Below are positions 46,177 to 55,573 of a DNA stretch of 64,000 nucleotides, in pieces. Made by a program: the position numbers and the translations under genes. Position 1 is the stretch's first letter; each line of letters starts with the position of its first letter. The stretch comes from Paenibacillus sp. TCA20 (GTDB lineage: Bacteria > Bacillota > Bacilli > Paenibacillales > Paenibacillaceae): contig NZ_BBIW01000002.1 in NCBI RefSeq assembly GCF_000732325.1, positions 372,007 through 436,006 of the forward strand. The letters run 5' to 3'. Under the pieces are notes generated by a model. It saw only the letters and a program-made list of their open reading frames with translations. It had not been told where the DNA came from and did no database searches.

Positions 46177-47784
46177 TTACTTATGCACTCCCTGATCCTG
46201 AAGAAATTTGCGGAAGGTAAAAACAAGCTTAAGCTTAAGCAGATCATTCGATTTTTTGAAATCCATTTGCAGCAGACTGCTTATTTTATCCATTCGATAA
46301 GTCACGGTGTTGCGGTGCACAAAGAGCTGCTTCGCAGCCTCATTGATCAGTCCGTCATTTTCAATAAAGGCTTCAAGCGTGTTCATTAGCACCTGTGTCG
46401 GATCTCCATCCTTCACTAATAGAGGCTCAAGTACTTTGTTACAATATGTTTCCATGATGGATTCAGGAACGTGCTGAAACACATAGGCGAATTCCAGCAT
46501 CTCAAATTGCAGCGCTGTATCCTTCATTCCGAACCGGCTAGCGATGGCCCGTGTATCCAGGCACTCCTGGAATGCTTCACGCAGTGATTTGGGTTCATGC
46601 TTCATCTTGCTTATCCAGAACCTTGGCCCAACGCCCCCTGTCTTCCTTCCTCCGATCAAATCCTCAAATCGCGAAGTCAAGAATCGCGAGAGCTCTTCAC
46701 CGTAATCTTTGTCAGCCGGACATGCGTAGATGGACAGAATTCCTTCATCCATCTGAATATGATGCGATGCAGTCAGCTGCATCATCGGATTATACTGAAG
46801 CTCCCGATGCACCTGCTTGATCAGCTTCCCTTCTGTGTAACCCTCCGACTCGATTGTCGTCAGCACACATTGGTATGTCCCGGAATCCTGAAACAATTGA
46901 ACTCCCAGCCCCTCCGACCTGCGTATGAGCTCCTCACAGCCCAGCTTACGATCCAGATACTGCTTCACAATCACTCTAATTTCATCTTGAACCGTCGGGT
47001 TAATGTGCTCCCGATAAGTCATATCCATATAAAATGCGAGCACCTCCGACGCCTGCTGAAACAACTCCTCCTCAGCCTTAAGTCCGTACGCACCATCTGT
47101 ATAAATTAACAAGAATCCGTAATCCTCATCCTTTTGCATCACAGGCACTCGATAACAGCTTCCGTGATCCCATTTGACACGATGCATGACATTTTTGAAG
47201 GGCCAGCCCTGCTGAATATTCGTGTCCCTCATTTCCTCGCTAACATACAGCATATGCCCCCGGGAACCGATCACCGCAATAGGGTAGTTCAGAACGGCAG
47301 CCAATTTTGAGAAAACATCGTTCTTCTGATCCTGCTCAAGCGCAAACTGCATGAGCCGCTTTTGTTTGTTTACAACCGTCTCCAGTGTTCGTGTATTCCG
47401 TTCATATTCAGCCTTAAACAAGGCGTTCATCTGATCTGAAAATGTAAATTGAAAAGGCAGTTCAAGCAGCGGCAGCTGAAGCGCATCCGCTTCCTCAATG
47501 ATCTGTGCAGGGATGTTCTGCCAGAATCTTCCCAGCTTCACACCGAGTCCAGCGCAGCCTCGTTCATTCAAGCGGCGCAGCAGTTTAACCGCATCATCTT
47601 CGCTATCCTTCATGACAAAAGCGGTAGTAAACAACATCTCGCCAGATTTGATCCAATCTGCAATATCAGGTGCATCCATGACATTCACTGACTTCAGTGT
47701 ACGCATGGTCCCTTCAGCACCCGCAACAAGCTTTGCTTCCGAAAGCGGATATATGGATAAGGCTTCTTTTACCGTTAACTGCAT
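46177..47784 (-). CDS. pucR: PucR purine catabolism transcriptional regulator
   Basis: 535 residues, the usual length. The N-terminal PucR sensory domain (about 1-125: TVKEALSIYPLSEAKLVAGA, then SVNVMDAPDIADWIKSGE) is followed by a central GGDEF-like region. A C-terminal HTH_30 (about 475-530: FIENDGLINEAAKQLFVHRN, then TVTYRMDKI) completes it. In B. subtilis PucR activates puc genes under nitrogen limitation, with allantoin-type inducers. It is transcribed toward the puc operon with 152 nt between, and no terminator was seen, so some readthrough is possible. Confidence 0.93.
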   Translation of the reverse strand: MQLTVKEALSIYPLSEAKLVAGAEGTMRTLKSVNVMDAPDIADWIKSGEMLFTTAFVMKDSEDDAVKLLRRLNERGCAGLGVKLGRFWQNIPAQIIEEADALQLPLLELPFQFTFSDQMNALFKAEYERNTRTLETVVNKQKRLMQFALEQDQKNDVFSKLAAVLNYPIAVIGSRGHMLYVSEEMRDTNIQQGWPFKNVMHRVKWDHGSCYRVPVMQKDEDYGFLLIYTDGAYGLKAEEELFQQASEVLAFYMDMTYREHINPTVQDEIRVIVKQYLDRKLGCEELIRRSEGLGVQLFQDSGTYQCVLTTIESEGYTEGKLIKQVHRELQYNPMMQLTASHHIQMDEGILSIYACPADKDYGEELSRFLTSRFEDLIGGRKTGGVGPRFWISKMKHEPKSLREAFQECLDTRAIASRFGMKDTALQFEMLEFAYVFQHVPESIMETYCNKVLEPLLVKDGDPTQVLMNTLEAFIENDGLINEAAKQLFVHRNTVTYRMDKISSLLQMDFKKSNDLLKLKLVFTFRKFLQDQGVHK

Positions 47785-47822
47785 TGGAACACACCTCTTT
47801 CATATCTAACATCTTATGTAAT

Positions 47823-47843
47823 GTTAAACCAAGTATTGTTAAC
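47823..47843. promoter_or_regulatory. GTTAA dyad upstream of pucR, PucR-box-like
   Basis: GTTAA-N10/11-GTTAAC-type sequence about 40 nt upstream of the pucR start. Its reverse strand contains ATACTTGGTTTAA, close to, but one nucleotide off in spacing from, the published B. subtilis PucR box WWWCNTTGGTTAA. It is a possible autoregulatory site; the match is imperfect. Confidence 0.35.
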
Positions 47844-47900
47844 TATTATAACATCAAAATGCAATTTGGGAATATACAACAAAAAATATTTTTCTTCAAT

Positions 47901-47937
47901 AAAAAAGAACGACCCTCATCCACATCTAGAGTCGTTC
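47901..47937 (-). terminator. Intrinsic terminator of the DMT gene pair
   Basis: A GAACGAC / GTCGTTC stem (47907-47913 and 47931-47937), extended by CT/AG, with T6 on the minus strand. It lies 41 nt after the stop of the second DMT gene. Confidence 0.75.
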
Positions 47938-47977
47938 CTGTTCTATATTTATTTTGTTGTCAATGATTACAGAACTG

Positions 47978-48448
47978 TTATTCTGCTGTTCTGCCCCTCT
48001 TCTTGTCACCCAGACGCTCACCGTATTTAAATACCAGGATCCCGCCAACAATGACAAGAACACCGACCAATTTATTTACTGATAAATCGATCTTTTCCAG
48101 TCCAAACAGTCCCAAGGAATCAAACAGCACGGCAAAGCCTAGCTGAGCAGTGAGTGTAATCGAGGTTGAGAAGGTCGGACCGAGCAGCTTAATGCCCTGC
48201 ATGAGGCTATACACAACCGCTACTCCAATCATACCGCTGAACCAATACCACAGCTTCATATGCTGCAGCTGGAACGTATCTGCTCCCTCGAAGAGGAGGC
48301 TGGCTGTCAAGGCAGCTACTGCTCCGAGTCCCAATACAATGGTTGTGGTCAGCCAAGAGCCGGTATGCTCGTTCATTTTGCTATTGAAGATGACCTGCAG
48401 ACTTACGAATGCTCCAGCAACCAGCGCCAATATAATCCCAAGTGCCAT
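47978..48448 (-). CDS. YdcZ-family DMT small membrane protein
   Basis: 156 residues with about five hydrophobic helices and the family opening GIILALVAGAFVSLQVIFNSKM. The DMT_YdcZ (DUF606) family often occurs as adjacent pairs that may form heterodimeric transporters; substrates are mostly unknown. It is 21 nt downstream of its paralogue. The C-terminal Lys/Arg-rich tail (GERLGDKKRGRTAE) is cytoplasmic. It lies beside the purine locus but is separated by a terminator. Confidence 0.85.
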   Translation of the reverse strand: MALGIILALVAGAFVSLQVIFNSKMNEHTGSWLTTTIVLGLGAVAALTASLLFEGADTFQLQHMKLWYWFSGMIGVAVVYSLMQGIKLLGPTFSTSITLTAQLGFAVLFDSLGLFGLEKIDLSVNKLVGVLVIVGGILVFKYGERLGDKKRGRTAE

Positions 48449-48469
48449 AATAATATATTCCTTTCTGCT

Positions 48470-48895
48470 CTACAGTTTTAATATAATGACACCCGATATC
48501 ATCATTGCGATGCCAATTAAGCCGGGAAGGGTGATCTTCCGTTTCATGACACCAAACCACCCGTTGGTATCAATAAGATAAGTCAGGCTAAGCTGTGCAA
48601 TCAGCAGTGCGGATATGGTTAATGTTACTCCCACCTGCTGAATGGCCGAAACTTCACTAAAAATGATAATGGCTCCCATTGCTCCACCCGTTATATAGAG
48701 CGGCTTCACATTCTTCAGCTCTTTCCAGCTTCGATCGCGAACAAGCATGAGAATAAACAATGCTAAAATAAATCCGGTCAGCTGTGTTATGGTCGCAGCC
48801 TGCCAGGTCCCTACATCTGAGCTGATCTTTGCATTGGCGATTCCTTGCAGTGTAATACAGGCTCCTCCCAATGCTGCATATAAAATACCTTTCAC
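48470..48895 (-). CDS. YdcZ-family DMT small membrane protein, partner
   Basis: About 141 residues from GTG 48895, 10 nt after AAGGGG, giving the family-typical N terminus KGILYAALGGACITLQGIANAKI. A longer in-frame ORF to 48964 adds a hydrophilic stretch unlike the family. It has five hydrophobic helices. It is the first gene of the two-gene unit, and its paralogue follows after 21 nt. Confidence 0.82.
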   Translation of the reverse strand: MKGILYAALGGACITLQGIANAKISSDVGTWQAATITQLTGFILALFILMLVRDRSWKELKNVKPLYITGGAMGAIIIFSEVSAIQQVGVTLTISALLIAQLSLTYLIDTNGWFGVMKRKITLPGLIGIAMMISGVIILKL

Positions 48896-49001
48896 TTGCG
48901 GTGTTCCCCTTTCTGCGTTACGTCGCTTACTTCGTTGAATCAGACTGTTATTATTAAATAACACGATGAAGCATTAGAAAAGGACATATGTCCTCAAAAA
49001 T

Positions 49002-49055
49002 AAAAAAAACACGGATAACCGTATCGTCTCTAGGATACCGTTATCCGTGTTTTTT
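49002..49055. terminator. Strong bidirectional terminator downstream of the Cnt-like operon
   Basis: A stem ACACGGATAAC (49009-49019) / GTTATCCGTGT (49040-49050), extended by GTATC/GATAC, with A8 before and T5-6 after. It terminates the minus-strand metallophore-transport operon. Confidence 0.85.
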
Positions 49056-49081
49056 GAATCCTATATATCGAGCTTCTTTCT

Positions 49082-50284
49082 CTAAACGCTTAGGGATGAG
49101 TGCTTCGGAGTATTCTCCATTTGCTTCTTGCTCCCCCATACTGCAAGGACTGCAGCAAGTGCGAGTATGGTGCAAACCACAAACATCGCTTGATATGACA
49201 TGACCTGTATAACGATCCCCATGAGTAGTCCGCCCAAAGAATATCCGAGATCATAGGAGGACATAAACAATCCCATCAATACGTATCTTGATTCGGCAGG
49301 CAGCACAAAGGACAGATACGTTGTCAGGGTTGGATAGAGCAGTGCAACGGCAATACCGTTAAATACCGCAGAGATGTACACAAAGCCTCCGATCGAATCC
49401 ATCAATACGAGCAGGAAGGATCCTGCTGCGGCACATAGAAGCATGGATGAGATCAGTAAAGTGTTCCAGCTTCCATCGGACGGAATTTTTTTGCGCAGCA
49501 CAAATCTGCAGCCAACCACGACAATCCCTTGAATCATTAAATACAGACCAGCACTTCCTGATCCACTTGACACCATGTACAGCGGAAGAAAAGTGGCCGT
49601 CGCTCCAAAAATACAAGAGCCTAGAAGCATAACGATCGAGCTGATCAGAAGCGGCCTGCTCTTACCAATCATTGCAAACGATTTGAACATTTCCGTTAAG
49701 GTATATGATTTCTTGTGCTCTGTCTCCTGTGGAAGTGGTACGTTGAAGCCTACCAAGAGGGTGAGCGCTCCAATCGAGATCACAACCAGCGTATAGACCC
49801 AGCCCATACCGCTCTCCCATACCTCCATTGCCACGATAGGTACAAATAGAGAGGGAACCATCGTGAAGAGCGTGTACATGGACATGCCCTGAGCGCGGTC
49901 CTTATCTGCCAATCTTTCAACAATTCCGGTCTGCATTGTCATGGAAAAGAACGCCGTTCCTGCTCCTTGCAGCGCACGCAGCCAAATATAACCCTCCACT
50001 CCGCTGAGGGTATATAAAATGAGACATAGAACGTGAACAAGCAGTAAGCCTCTCATCACGGTCAGAGGTCCATATTTTCCCATCAGCTGTCCAGCATAGG
50101 GACGCAGAAACATACATGTCAGCATATATGCCCCCATCATAAGACCGATTTCCGCTTGTCCGATGCCTTCGGCTTCACTTTGCAGCGGCAATATAATCGT
50201 CAATAAGGAGTTCGCGGCGAAAAACAGTAGTGCTAACAGATATAAGCGAATAAATGATATAGAAAGAGGCTTAAGCTGACTCAA
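49082..50284 (-). CDS. MFS transporter, candidate metallophore exporter (CntE-like)
   Basis: 400 residues with twelve hydrophobic segments, from TTG 50284, 9 nt after AGGAGGA. Motif GQLMGKYGPLTVMRG lies after helix 2. It is the last gene of the six-gene Zur-controlled unit. Its placement after five Opp/Nik-type ABC genes reproduces the S. aureus cntABCDFE order, in which CntE exports the opine metallophore staphylopine. The CntE role is inferred from context; sequence alone shows a DHA-like MFS protein. Confidence 0.7.
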   Translation of the reverse strand: MSQLKPLSISFIRLYLLALLFFAANSLLTIILPLQSEAEGIGQAEIGLMMGAYMLTCMFLRPYAGQLMGKYGPLTVMRGLLLVHVLCLILYTLSGVEGYIWLRALQGAGTAFFSMTMQTGIVERLADKDRAQGMSMYTLFTMVPSLFVPIVAMEVWESGMGWVYTLVVISIGALTLLVGFNVPLPQETEHKKSYTLTEMFKSFAMIGKSRPLLISSIVMLLGSCIFGATATFLPLYMVSSGSGSAGLYLMIQGIVVVGCRFVLRKKIPSDGSWNTLLISSMLLCAAAGSFLLVLMDSIGGFVYISAVFNGIAVALLYPTLTTYLSFVLPAESRYVLMGLFMSSYDLGYSLGGLLMGIVIQVMSYQAMFVVCTILALAAVLAVWGSKKQMENTPKHSSLSV

Positions 50285-50311
50285 TGCCGGTCTTCCTCCT
50301 TTATATATAAA

Positions 50312-50333
50312 AGGCCTGCGATCACAGCGGCCT
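50312..50333 (-). repeat. Intercistronic hairpin between the CntF-like and CntE-like genes
   Basis: AGGCC-N12-GGCCT followed by TTTTATATATAAA on the minus strand, in the 61-nt gap before the MFS gene. It is possibly an attenuator lowering exporter expression relative to the importer; the stem is short. Confidence 0.4.
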
Positions 50334-50345
50334 CATATGAACTTC

Positions 50346-51125
50346 TTAATGAACTTTGGAAACCAGTAGCTTCGTATAAGCATGCCGATTCTCTTCGTAA
50401 ATCTCTTCACGCCGAAATAAATCTACAACTTCACCATTCTTCATAACGAGAATACGATCTGTCATGTTGGCTACAGAAGCAATATCATGGGATATAAACA
50501 AAGTCGACATACCGATCTTATGCTGAAGCTCCTTCAGCATTTTTAGTATTTGGGCTTGTACCGTTACATCCAGACTAGAGGTAGGTTCATCGCAGATGAG
50601 CAAATCAGGTCCCAAGCTGATTCCCCGTGCAATGGCAACTCTCTGCCGCTGGCCACCGCTCAGCTCATGAGGATAACGATCCATATGCTCCTCAGACAAC
50701 CCTACCATTTGCAGCAGCTTCACAGCAGTCTTCCGCATGTCGCCTCTGACATCTTCTAGAAATGAAGGAATGACCGCCGAAAAATTGCCCAGCGGCTCCA
50801 TTACGGAGCGATAAACCGGCAGCCTTGGACTCAGCGCCGATGTAGGATCCTGAAAGACAACTTGAATATGCTTGCGAAATTCCCGAAGCTTCTTGCCCTT
50901 CAATATGTGGATCGGCTCACCTCTCCACAGAATTTCACCTTGATCCAGATTCGTAAGTCCCAGCAGCAATCGGGCTATCGTACTCTTGCCGCTCCCACTC
51001 TCTCCTACAACTCCTAGACTTTCTCCCTCAAACAGCTGAAAAGATACATCATTCACGGCTGCCATTTTCCTGGAACCTTCGTTGTACCATTTATAGAGGT
51101 GTTTAACATCAAGCATCGGTTCCAC
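50346..51125 (-). CDS. ABC importer ATPase of the Opp/Nik/Cnt type (second ATPase, CntF-like)
   Basis: 259 residues, GTG start. Walker A is GESGSGKST, the signature is LSGGQRQRVAIARG, Walker B is DLLICDEPTSSLD, and the switch His is in LFISHD. The Opp/Dpp/Nik branch is shown by the VFQDPTSALSPR stretch. It pairs with the other ATPase encoded 47 nt upstream. It lacks the long C-terminal extension of OppF proteins, as do nickel/metallophore systems. Confidence 0.88.
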   Translation of the reverse strand: MEPMLDVKHLYKWYNEGSRKMAAVNDVSFQLFEGESLGVVGESGSGKSTIARLLLGLTNLDQGEILWRGEPIHILKGKKLREFRKHIQVVFQDPTSALSPRLPVYRSVMEPLGNFSAVIPSFLEDVRGDMRKTAVKLLQMVGLSEEHMDRYPHELSGGQRQRVAIARGISLGPDLLICDEPTSSLDVTVQAQILKMLKELQHKIGMSTLFISHDIASVANMTDRILVMKNGEVVDLFRREEIYEENRHAYTKLLVSKVH

Positions 51126-51172
51126 GATAACACCATACCTCCTATATGACGATTTCGATAAGCTAAATCAAA

Positions 51173-52036
51173 TTACAGCAGGCCAAGCAGTACAGCATCA
51201 TTGTCTTTACTATTGTGCTCCGCATGATGACTGTGATGATCATGCTCATCAAGCGTTGGGCAGGAAGACAATAATTCTCTCGTATATTCATGCTCCGCGT
51301 GAGCTGTGATAAGATGTGCAGGCTGACACTCGATAACTTTGCCGTCTTTCATAACGGCAACCTGATCTGCCCGGCTGAGAACAAGACGCAGGTCATGAGA
51401 GATGAGCATCACAGCACACCCTGTTTCATCCTGAACCTTTTTAATAAGATCCAGCACAAGCTCTCCATTGATTACATCCAGCGCTGTGGTCGGCTCGTCA
51501 GCAATCAAGAGATCTGGCCTCAGAATCAGAACAGCAGATAATGCGGCACGCTGCAGCTGACCTCCGCTTAGTTGAAAGGAATAGCTGTTAAACACACGTT
51601 CTGCGGGAAGTCGGCATTCTTCCAGCGCAGCGAGTACCATTTCCTTCGCTTGATGCTTCGTGTATGAATGATGAGCACGCAGTGTCTCTACAAGCTGCTT
51701 CCCAATTTTCACAAAAGGAGAAAAGCTTCCTTTGTAATCTTGAAAAACATATCCTATACGGCTGCCGCATAATGTTCTTCTCTTCTTGGTTGTCCATGGC
51801 ACAATATTATCACCCTGGAACTCAATGCTCCCACTCGTGACAGAGCACAAGTCAGGCATCAATCCAATGATGGCACTTGCCGTCATACTCTTACCGCTTC
51901 CGCTCTCCCCGACGACAGCCAGCATTTCACCGGGATGAATGGACAAGGACACATCTTCAATAATCGGCCGTTCAGGCTGCCTTGATGATACAATATGAAG
52001 GTTGCGTATATTAACTACGGCTTCTGGTAAAGACAC
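51173..52036 (-). CDS. ABC importer ATPase of the Opp/Nik/Cnt type with His-rich tail (CntD-like)
   Basis: 287 residues, GTG start at 52036 overlapping the permease gene by 26 nt. Walker A GESGSGKSM, signature LSGGQLQRAALS, Walker B DLLIADEPTTALD and switch LISHD are all intact. After the usual end of the ATPase comes a tail (from about residue 262) containing DEHDHHSHHAEH, with six His and several acidic residues, not expected in peptide importers. It could bind Zn2+ or Ni2+ and adjust transport to cytoplasmic metal. Confidence 0.87.
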   Translation of the reverse strand: MSLPEAVVNIRNLHIVSSRQPERPIIEDVSLSIHPGEMLAVVGESGSGKSMTASAIIGLMPDLCSVTSGSIEFQGDNIVPWTTKKRRTLCGSRIGYVFQDYKGSFSPFVKIGKQLVETLRAHHSYTKHQAKEMVLAALEECRLPAERVFNSYSFQLSGGQLQRAALSAVLILRPDLLIADEPTTALDVINGELVLDLIKKVQDETGCAVMLISHDLRLVLSRADQVAVMKDGKVIECQPAHLITAHAEHEYTRELLSSCPTLDEHDHHSHHAEHNSKDNDAVLLGLL

Positions 52037-52934
52037 GACGGAATATCCCCCTTCTGTTAGGTTTATGCTGCATACTCCGAGGATTCAGAATATCTCCCAA
52101 GCCTTCACCGATCAAATTAAATGCAACTACAACAAGCATAATTGCAACTCCAGGATAAATCATGAGCTCTGGAACAGATTGAAAATAGGATCTGCCATCA
52201 TTAAGCATGGCACCCCACTCTGGAGAAGGCGGCTGTGCGCCAAGACCAAGGTAAGACAGTGAAGAAATTACAAGAATTGTTTTACCAATATCAAGCGCAG
52301 CATAGATGAGCACTTGAGGCATAACAGATGGAAGCAGGTGCCGGAACATAATGATGAACGGTCCACTTCCCGCTACACGAGCAGCTGCGATATAATCCTT
52401 TTCTTTTTCAGACAGAACAATACCCCTCACTATTCTTGCATATCCTGTCCAGTTGATTAGTACGATGGCAATAATCATATTGCTGAGGCTCGGTCCAAGA
52501 AAACCGGAAATGGCAATGACCAGCATGAAATCCGGCAATATGCTCAGCCCATCCACCGTACGCATGATGAACTGATCCGTACGTCCTCCAGCATATCCTG
52601 ACAGCACGCCAAGCGGAATACCAATAAGCATAACAATAATAATAACCATTCCGGCAATTCCGAGTGTTGTTTCCGCACCAGCTACAAGGCGTGAGAATAA
52701 ACATCTCCCCATATGGTCTGTGCCTAACGGATACTGAGCACTTGGCGGTGCAAGACGTTCAGCCATATTTACCGTCAGTGGATCATTCGGGACGAGAACA
52801 GGGCCAAATATCACAAGCAAGATCATAAATAGAAGAATACCTGCTCCGATCAGTATCATAGGATCAGCAAATACTTTTTGAAAGATCGATACTCGGTATC
52901 TACCGGCATTTAATTTACGATTTGCAGACAGCAT
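52011..52934 (-). CDS. ABC importer permease, DppC/NikC/CntC family
   Basis: 307 residues with a long N-terminal cytoplasmic stretch, about six helices, and the DppC-type signature AERLAPPSAQYPLGTDHMGR. The EAA-type loop lies at KDYIAAARVAGSGPFIIMFRH. The start shares one base with the stop of the partner permease (TAATG). Confidence 0.9.
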   Translation of the reverse strand: MLSANRKLNAGRYRVSIFQKVFADPMILIGAGILLFMILLVIFGPVLVPNDPLTVNMAERLAPPSAQYPLGTDHMGRCLFSRLVAGAETTLGIAGMVIIIVMLIGIPLGVLSGYAGGRTDQFIMRTVDGLSILPDFMLVIAISGFLGPSLSNMIIAIVLINWTGYARIVRGIVLSEKEKDYIAAARVAGSGPFIIMFRHLLPSVMPQVLIYAALDIGKTILVISSLSYLGLGAQPPSPEWGAMLNDGRSYFQSVPELMIYPGVAIMLVVVAFNLIGEGLGDILNPRSMQHKPNRRGIFRRVFTRSRS

Positions 52935-53878
52935 TAACCCGTCTCTCCTTTCCCATATCGAATCCGTGGATCAATGAGTCCATATACGAGATCTACTACA
53001 AGATTCACGATAATAATACATGCACCCATCAGCAGCAAGTAGCCCTGAACGAGCGGATAATCACGCTGGAAGATCGCTTCTACGGCCATACTGCCAAGCC
53101 CTGGCCAAGAGAACAGCGTCTCCACCACCACAGACCCGGCGATCAGGCTGCCAAAAGACATCCCGAACACGGTGAGCACCGGAATTAATGCTGCTCTGAA
53201 TGCGTAACGTGTGTAGATTCTACGCTCTGACAATCCTCTTGCCCTGGCAGCTCGAATATATTCTGAAGAAAGGCTCTCCAGCATTCCAGAGCGAAGCAGA
53301 CGGGCATGAATGGCAGCAAGAGACAACCCAAGAGTAATTGAAGGAAGCAGCAAGTTCTTCAGTTCTCCTCTTCCCATCGTAGGAACCAAGTTCAGCTTGA
53401 ATGCGATAAAATAGATGAGCAGCAGACCGATCCAAAATACAGGTATAGACGCCCCGATCAAGGAGAAGAATCTGCCGAGATGGTCAGGAAGCCGATTAGG
53501 GTAACGAGCTGAAATAAATCCAACAGGCACAGCGATCAGTATCATGACGATCATTCCCCCAATCGCTAGTTCCAATGTGGCTGGAAGCCTGTCCATAATC
53601 TCCTCCAGAACCGGTTTGTTTTTGAGCAAAGAATTCCCAAAATCGAGCTGTATCACATTGGACAGCCAATCCAAATACTGCACATATACAGGATCGTTTA
53701 GACCAAGCTCTTCTCTTAGAGCCTCTTCCTGGGCTTGGGTAGCTCCCATCTCATCGATTCTAAGAAGAGATGCGACGGGATCTCCCGGAGCGAGCTTCAT
53801 CAGCACAAATATAACGATCGATAAGACAAACAAAACGACGATGAGCTGAATCAGACGGGCTCTAATTAATTTAAGCAA
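52934..53878 (-). CDS. ABC importer permease, DppB/NikB/CntB family
   Basis: 314 residues, TTG start immediately after the binding-protein stop (TAGTTG). Six membrane segments, an N-terminal VIFVLMKLAPGDPV motif of the DppB family, and the EAA loop near YIRAARARGLSERRIYTRYA and FRAAL. It forms the translocation pore with the DppC-type permease encoded next. Confidence 0.9.
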   Translation of the reverse strand: MLKLIRARLIQLIVVLFVLSIVIFVLMKLAPGDPVASLLRIDEMGATQAQEEALREELGLNDPVYVQYLDWLSNVIQLDFGNSLLKNKPVLEEIMDRLPATLELAIGGMIVMILIAVPVGFISARYPNRLPDHLGRFFSLIGASIPVFWIGLLLIYFIAFKLNLVPTMGRGELKNLLLPSITLGLSLAAIHARLLRSGMLESLSSEYIRAARARGLSERRIYTRYAFRAALIPVLTVFGMSFGSLIAGSVVVETLFSWPGLGSMAVEAIFQRDYPLVQGYLLLMGACIIIVNLVVDLVYGLIDPRIRYGKGETG

Positions 53879-55474
53879 CTATTTCACATCCATTTTATTG
53901 GTAATGATATAATATTCCTCTGCTCCCGGCTCCCAATTTGTCACCCGATCATTCATACCTACAATAATGTTAGGGTATACAGCGTAAGCATGCGGAACCT
54001 CTTCTTTAATAACTTCAACTGCCTCTTGAGTCAGTTGTATTCTTTCATTCGGGTCACTTGTTTCATTCAATTGATCCAGCACAGATGTAAGTGAGCTCAT
54101 GTTGAGATCGGTAGCATTTAACGCCCCATCCGGCATAAACGCTGAATTCAAGAAGTATCCTCCGTCACCACGAGGTGCTGAGAGATTACTATAGGTAACA
54201 ATGTCCCAATCTTTATTTTCACGGATTGTCGTATCTACATTTTCTACGGTTTGAATATTGATCGTGATGCCTGCCTTGGCAGCCTCAGATTGAAGCAGCT
54301 GGGCAATAAGTGGCAGCTCTGGGCGTCCTTTGTAAGTGAGTACTTTCAGAGTCAGTGGCTTGCCGTCCTTCATCATCTGCCCATTCTGTAAAGTGTATCC
54401 TGCTTCTTCTAGCAGCTGCTGTGCTCTCTCCACATGAAGCTCGTTTATTTCATCTTGACTGCCAAATGGCAATCTCGTATTAAACGGGCCATTTGCAGGC
54501 ACAGCATGACCCATCATAATGTTATTCGCGATACTTTCACGGTCCAGCAATAAATCGAGTGCTTGTCTTACCTTAAGATCCTTCACACCTTCTCTGTCTT
54601 GATTAAACAGTAGGAAATGCACTCTTAGTCCAGCAATGGATTTGACGGAAAGGTTCTCGGCCTGCTCAATGGTTTGTACCGTTTCAGCAGGTAATTGTGT
54701 GGCTACATCGACTTCACCCGACTGCAATGCCATAGAACGAACGTTGCCGTCTTCATTAAACTTAAAGACTACTTTATCTAGAGGAGATGCTCCATCCCAG
54801 TAATGATCATTACGAATCATATCAATTTGAATGTTGGGAGTAAAAGAATCGACCTTAAATGGCCCAGTACCTACAGGCGCAAGGTTAAATGCATCTGTAC
54901 CCATCTCTTCTTCAGCGGCAGTGCTAATAATGGCTGCATAAGGATTGATTAATTCCGATACCAGGGCCGGATGTGCTTCTGTCGTGTTAATGATCAGCTT
55001 CTGCCCTTCGGCGGTCATGGAATCGATCTTTAGCGCTGTCCCAAGTGAAGAGTTAACACGGACTGCTCTCTCTAATGATGATTTGACAGCTGCTGCGTCA
55101 ACAGCAGAGCCATCATGGAAGGTTACTCCGTCACGGATGGTAAACTCCCAGCTTTGATTGTCATCTGTCGTCCATTCTGTTGCGAGCCAAGGCTGCACTT
55201 CCAGATTCTCATCCAGTCGTACGAGCGTCTCTGCAATACCAGCTCTGACTGCGACCAGATCGTTTGAAGGATCCAGAGTGCCGCTCTTAAAATGAAACAT
55301 AAGTCCCAGTTCCTTGGTTCCACCAGCAGAACTGCTTCCCGCAGTATCCGTTGTTCCTTCACTGCCTCCTGAAGTTCCACCATTTCCGCTGCAACCAGCC
55401 ACAATAATGGCCATAATTAGGGTTATAATCTGTACACTAATCCATTTTTTATTGTTTTTCCCTCTGCCTCTCAC
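53879..55474 (-). CDS. Substrate-binding lipoprotein of a Zur-regulated Nik/Cnt-type importer (CntA-like)
   Basis: 531 residues, GTG start 8 nt after GGGGAG. The lipoprotein signal ends in the lipobox VAGC, followed by a Gly/Ser/Thr-rich linker. It is a family 5 binding protein (SBP_bac_5: WATEWTT.., TIRDGVTFHDGSAVDAAAVK, GTGPFKVDSF). The length equals S. aureus CntA (about 530), and the operon order and zinc-type promoter fit capture of a metal-opine complex. A nickel- or peptide-binding role is the alternative. It is the first gene of the operon. Confidence 0.82.
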   Translation of the reverse strand: MRGRGKNNKKWISVQIITLIMAIIVAGCSGNGGTSGGSEGTTDTAGSSSAGGTKELGLMFHFKSGTLDPSNDLVAVRAGIAETLVRLDENLEVQPWLATEWTTDDNQSWEFTIRDGVTFHDGSAVDAAAVKSSLERAVRVNSSLGTALKIDSMTAEGQKLIINTTEAHPALVSELINPYAAIISTAAEEEMGTDAFNLAPVGTGPFKVDSFTPNIQIDMIRNDHYWDGASPLDKVVFKFNEDGNVRSMALQSGEVDVATQLPAETVQTIEQAENLSVKSIAGLRVHFLLFNQDREGVKDLKVRQALDLLLDRESIANNIMMGHAVPANGPFNTRLPFGSQDEINELHVERAQQLLEEAGYTLQNGQMMKDGKPLTLKVLTYKGRPELPLIAQLLQSEAAKAGITINIQTVENVDTTIRENKDWDIVTYSNLSAPRGDGGYFLNSAFMPDGALNATDLNMSSLTSVLDQLNETSDPNERIQLTQEAVEVIKEEVPHAYAVYPNIIVGMNDRVTNWEPGAEEYYIITNKMDVK

Positions 55475-55573
55475 CCGTATGACTCCCCTTCTAGTACATT
55501 TTATATAATAGTAGAACGTTCTCCCGCATGAAAAAAGATATGTACACGGTATGTATTTACGCTGTATTTACTT

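Noticed and set aside
46597..47109. 170-residue plus-strand open frame
   Set aside because: Antisense shadow of pucR; no ribosome site and no protein-like motifs.
49082..55474. Oligopeptide (Opp) importer operon
   Set aside because: Zur boxes, the MFS gene, the His-rich ATPase and the cnt-like gene order fit a metal or metallophore role better, though family membership alone would allow Opp.
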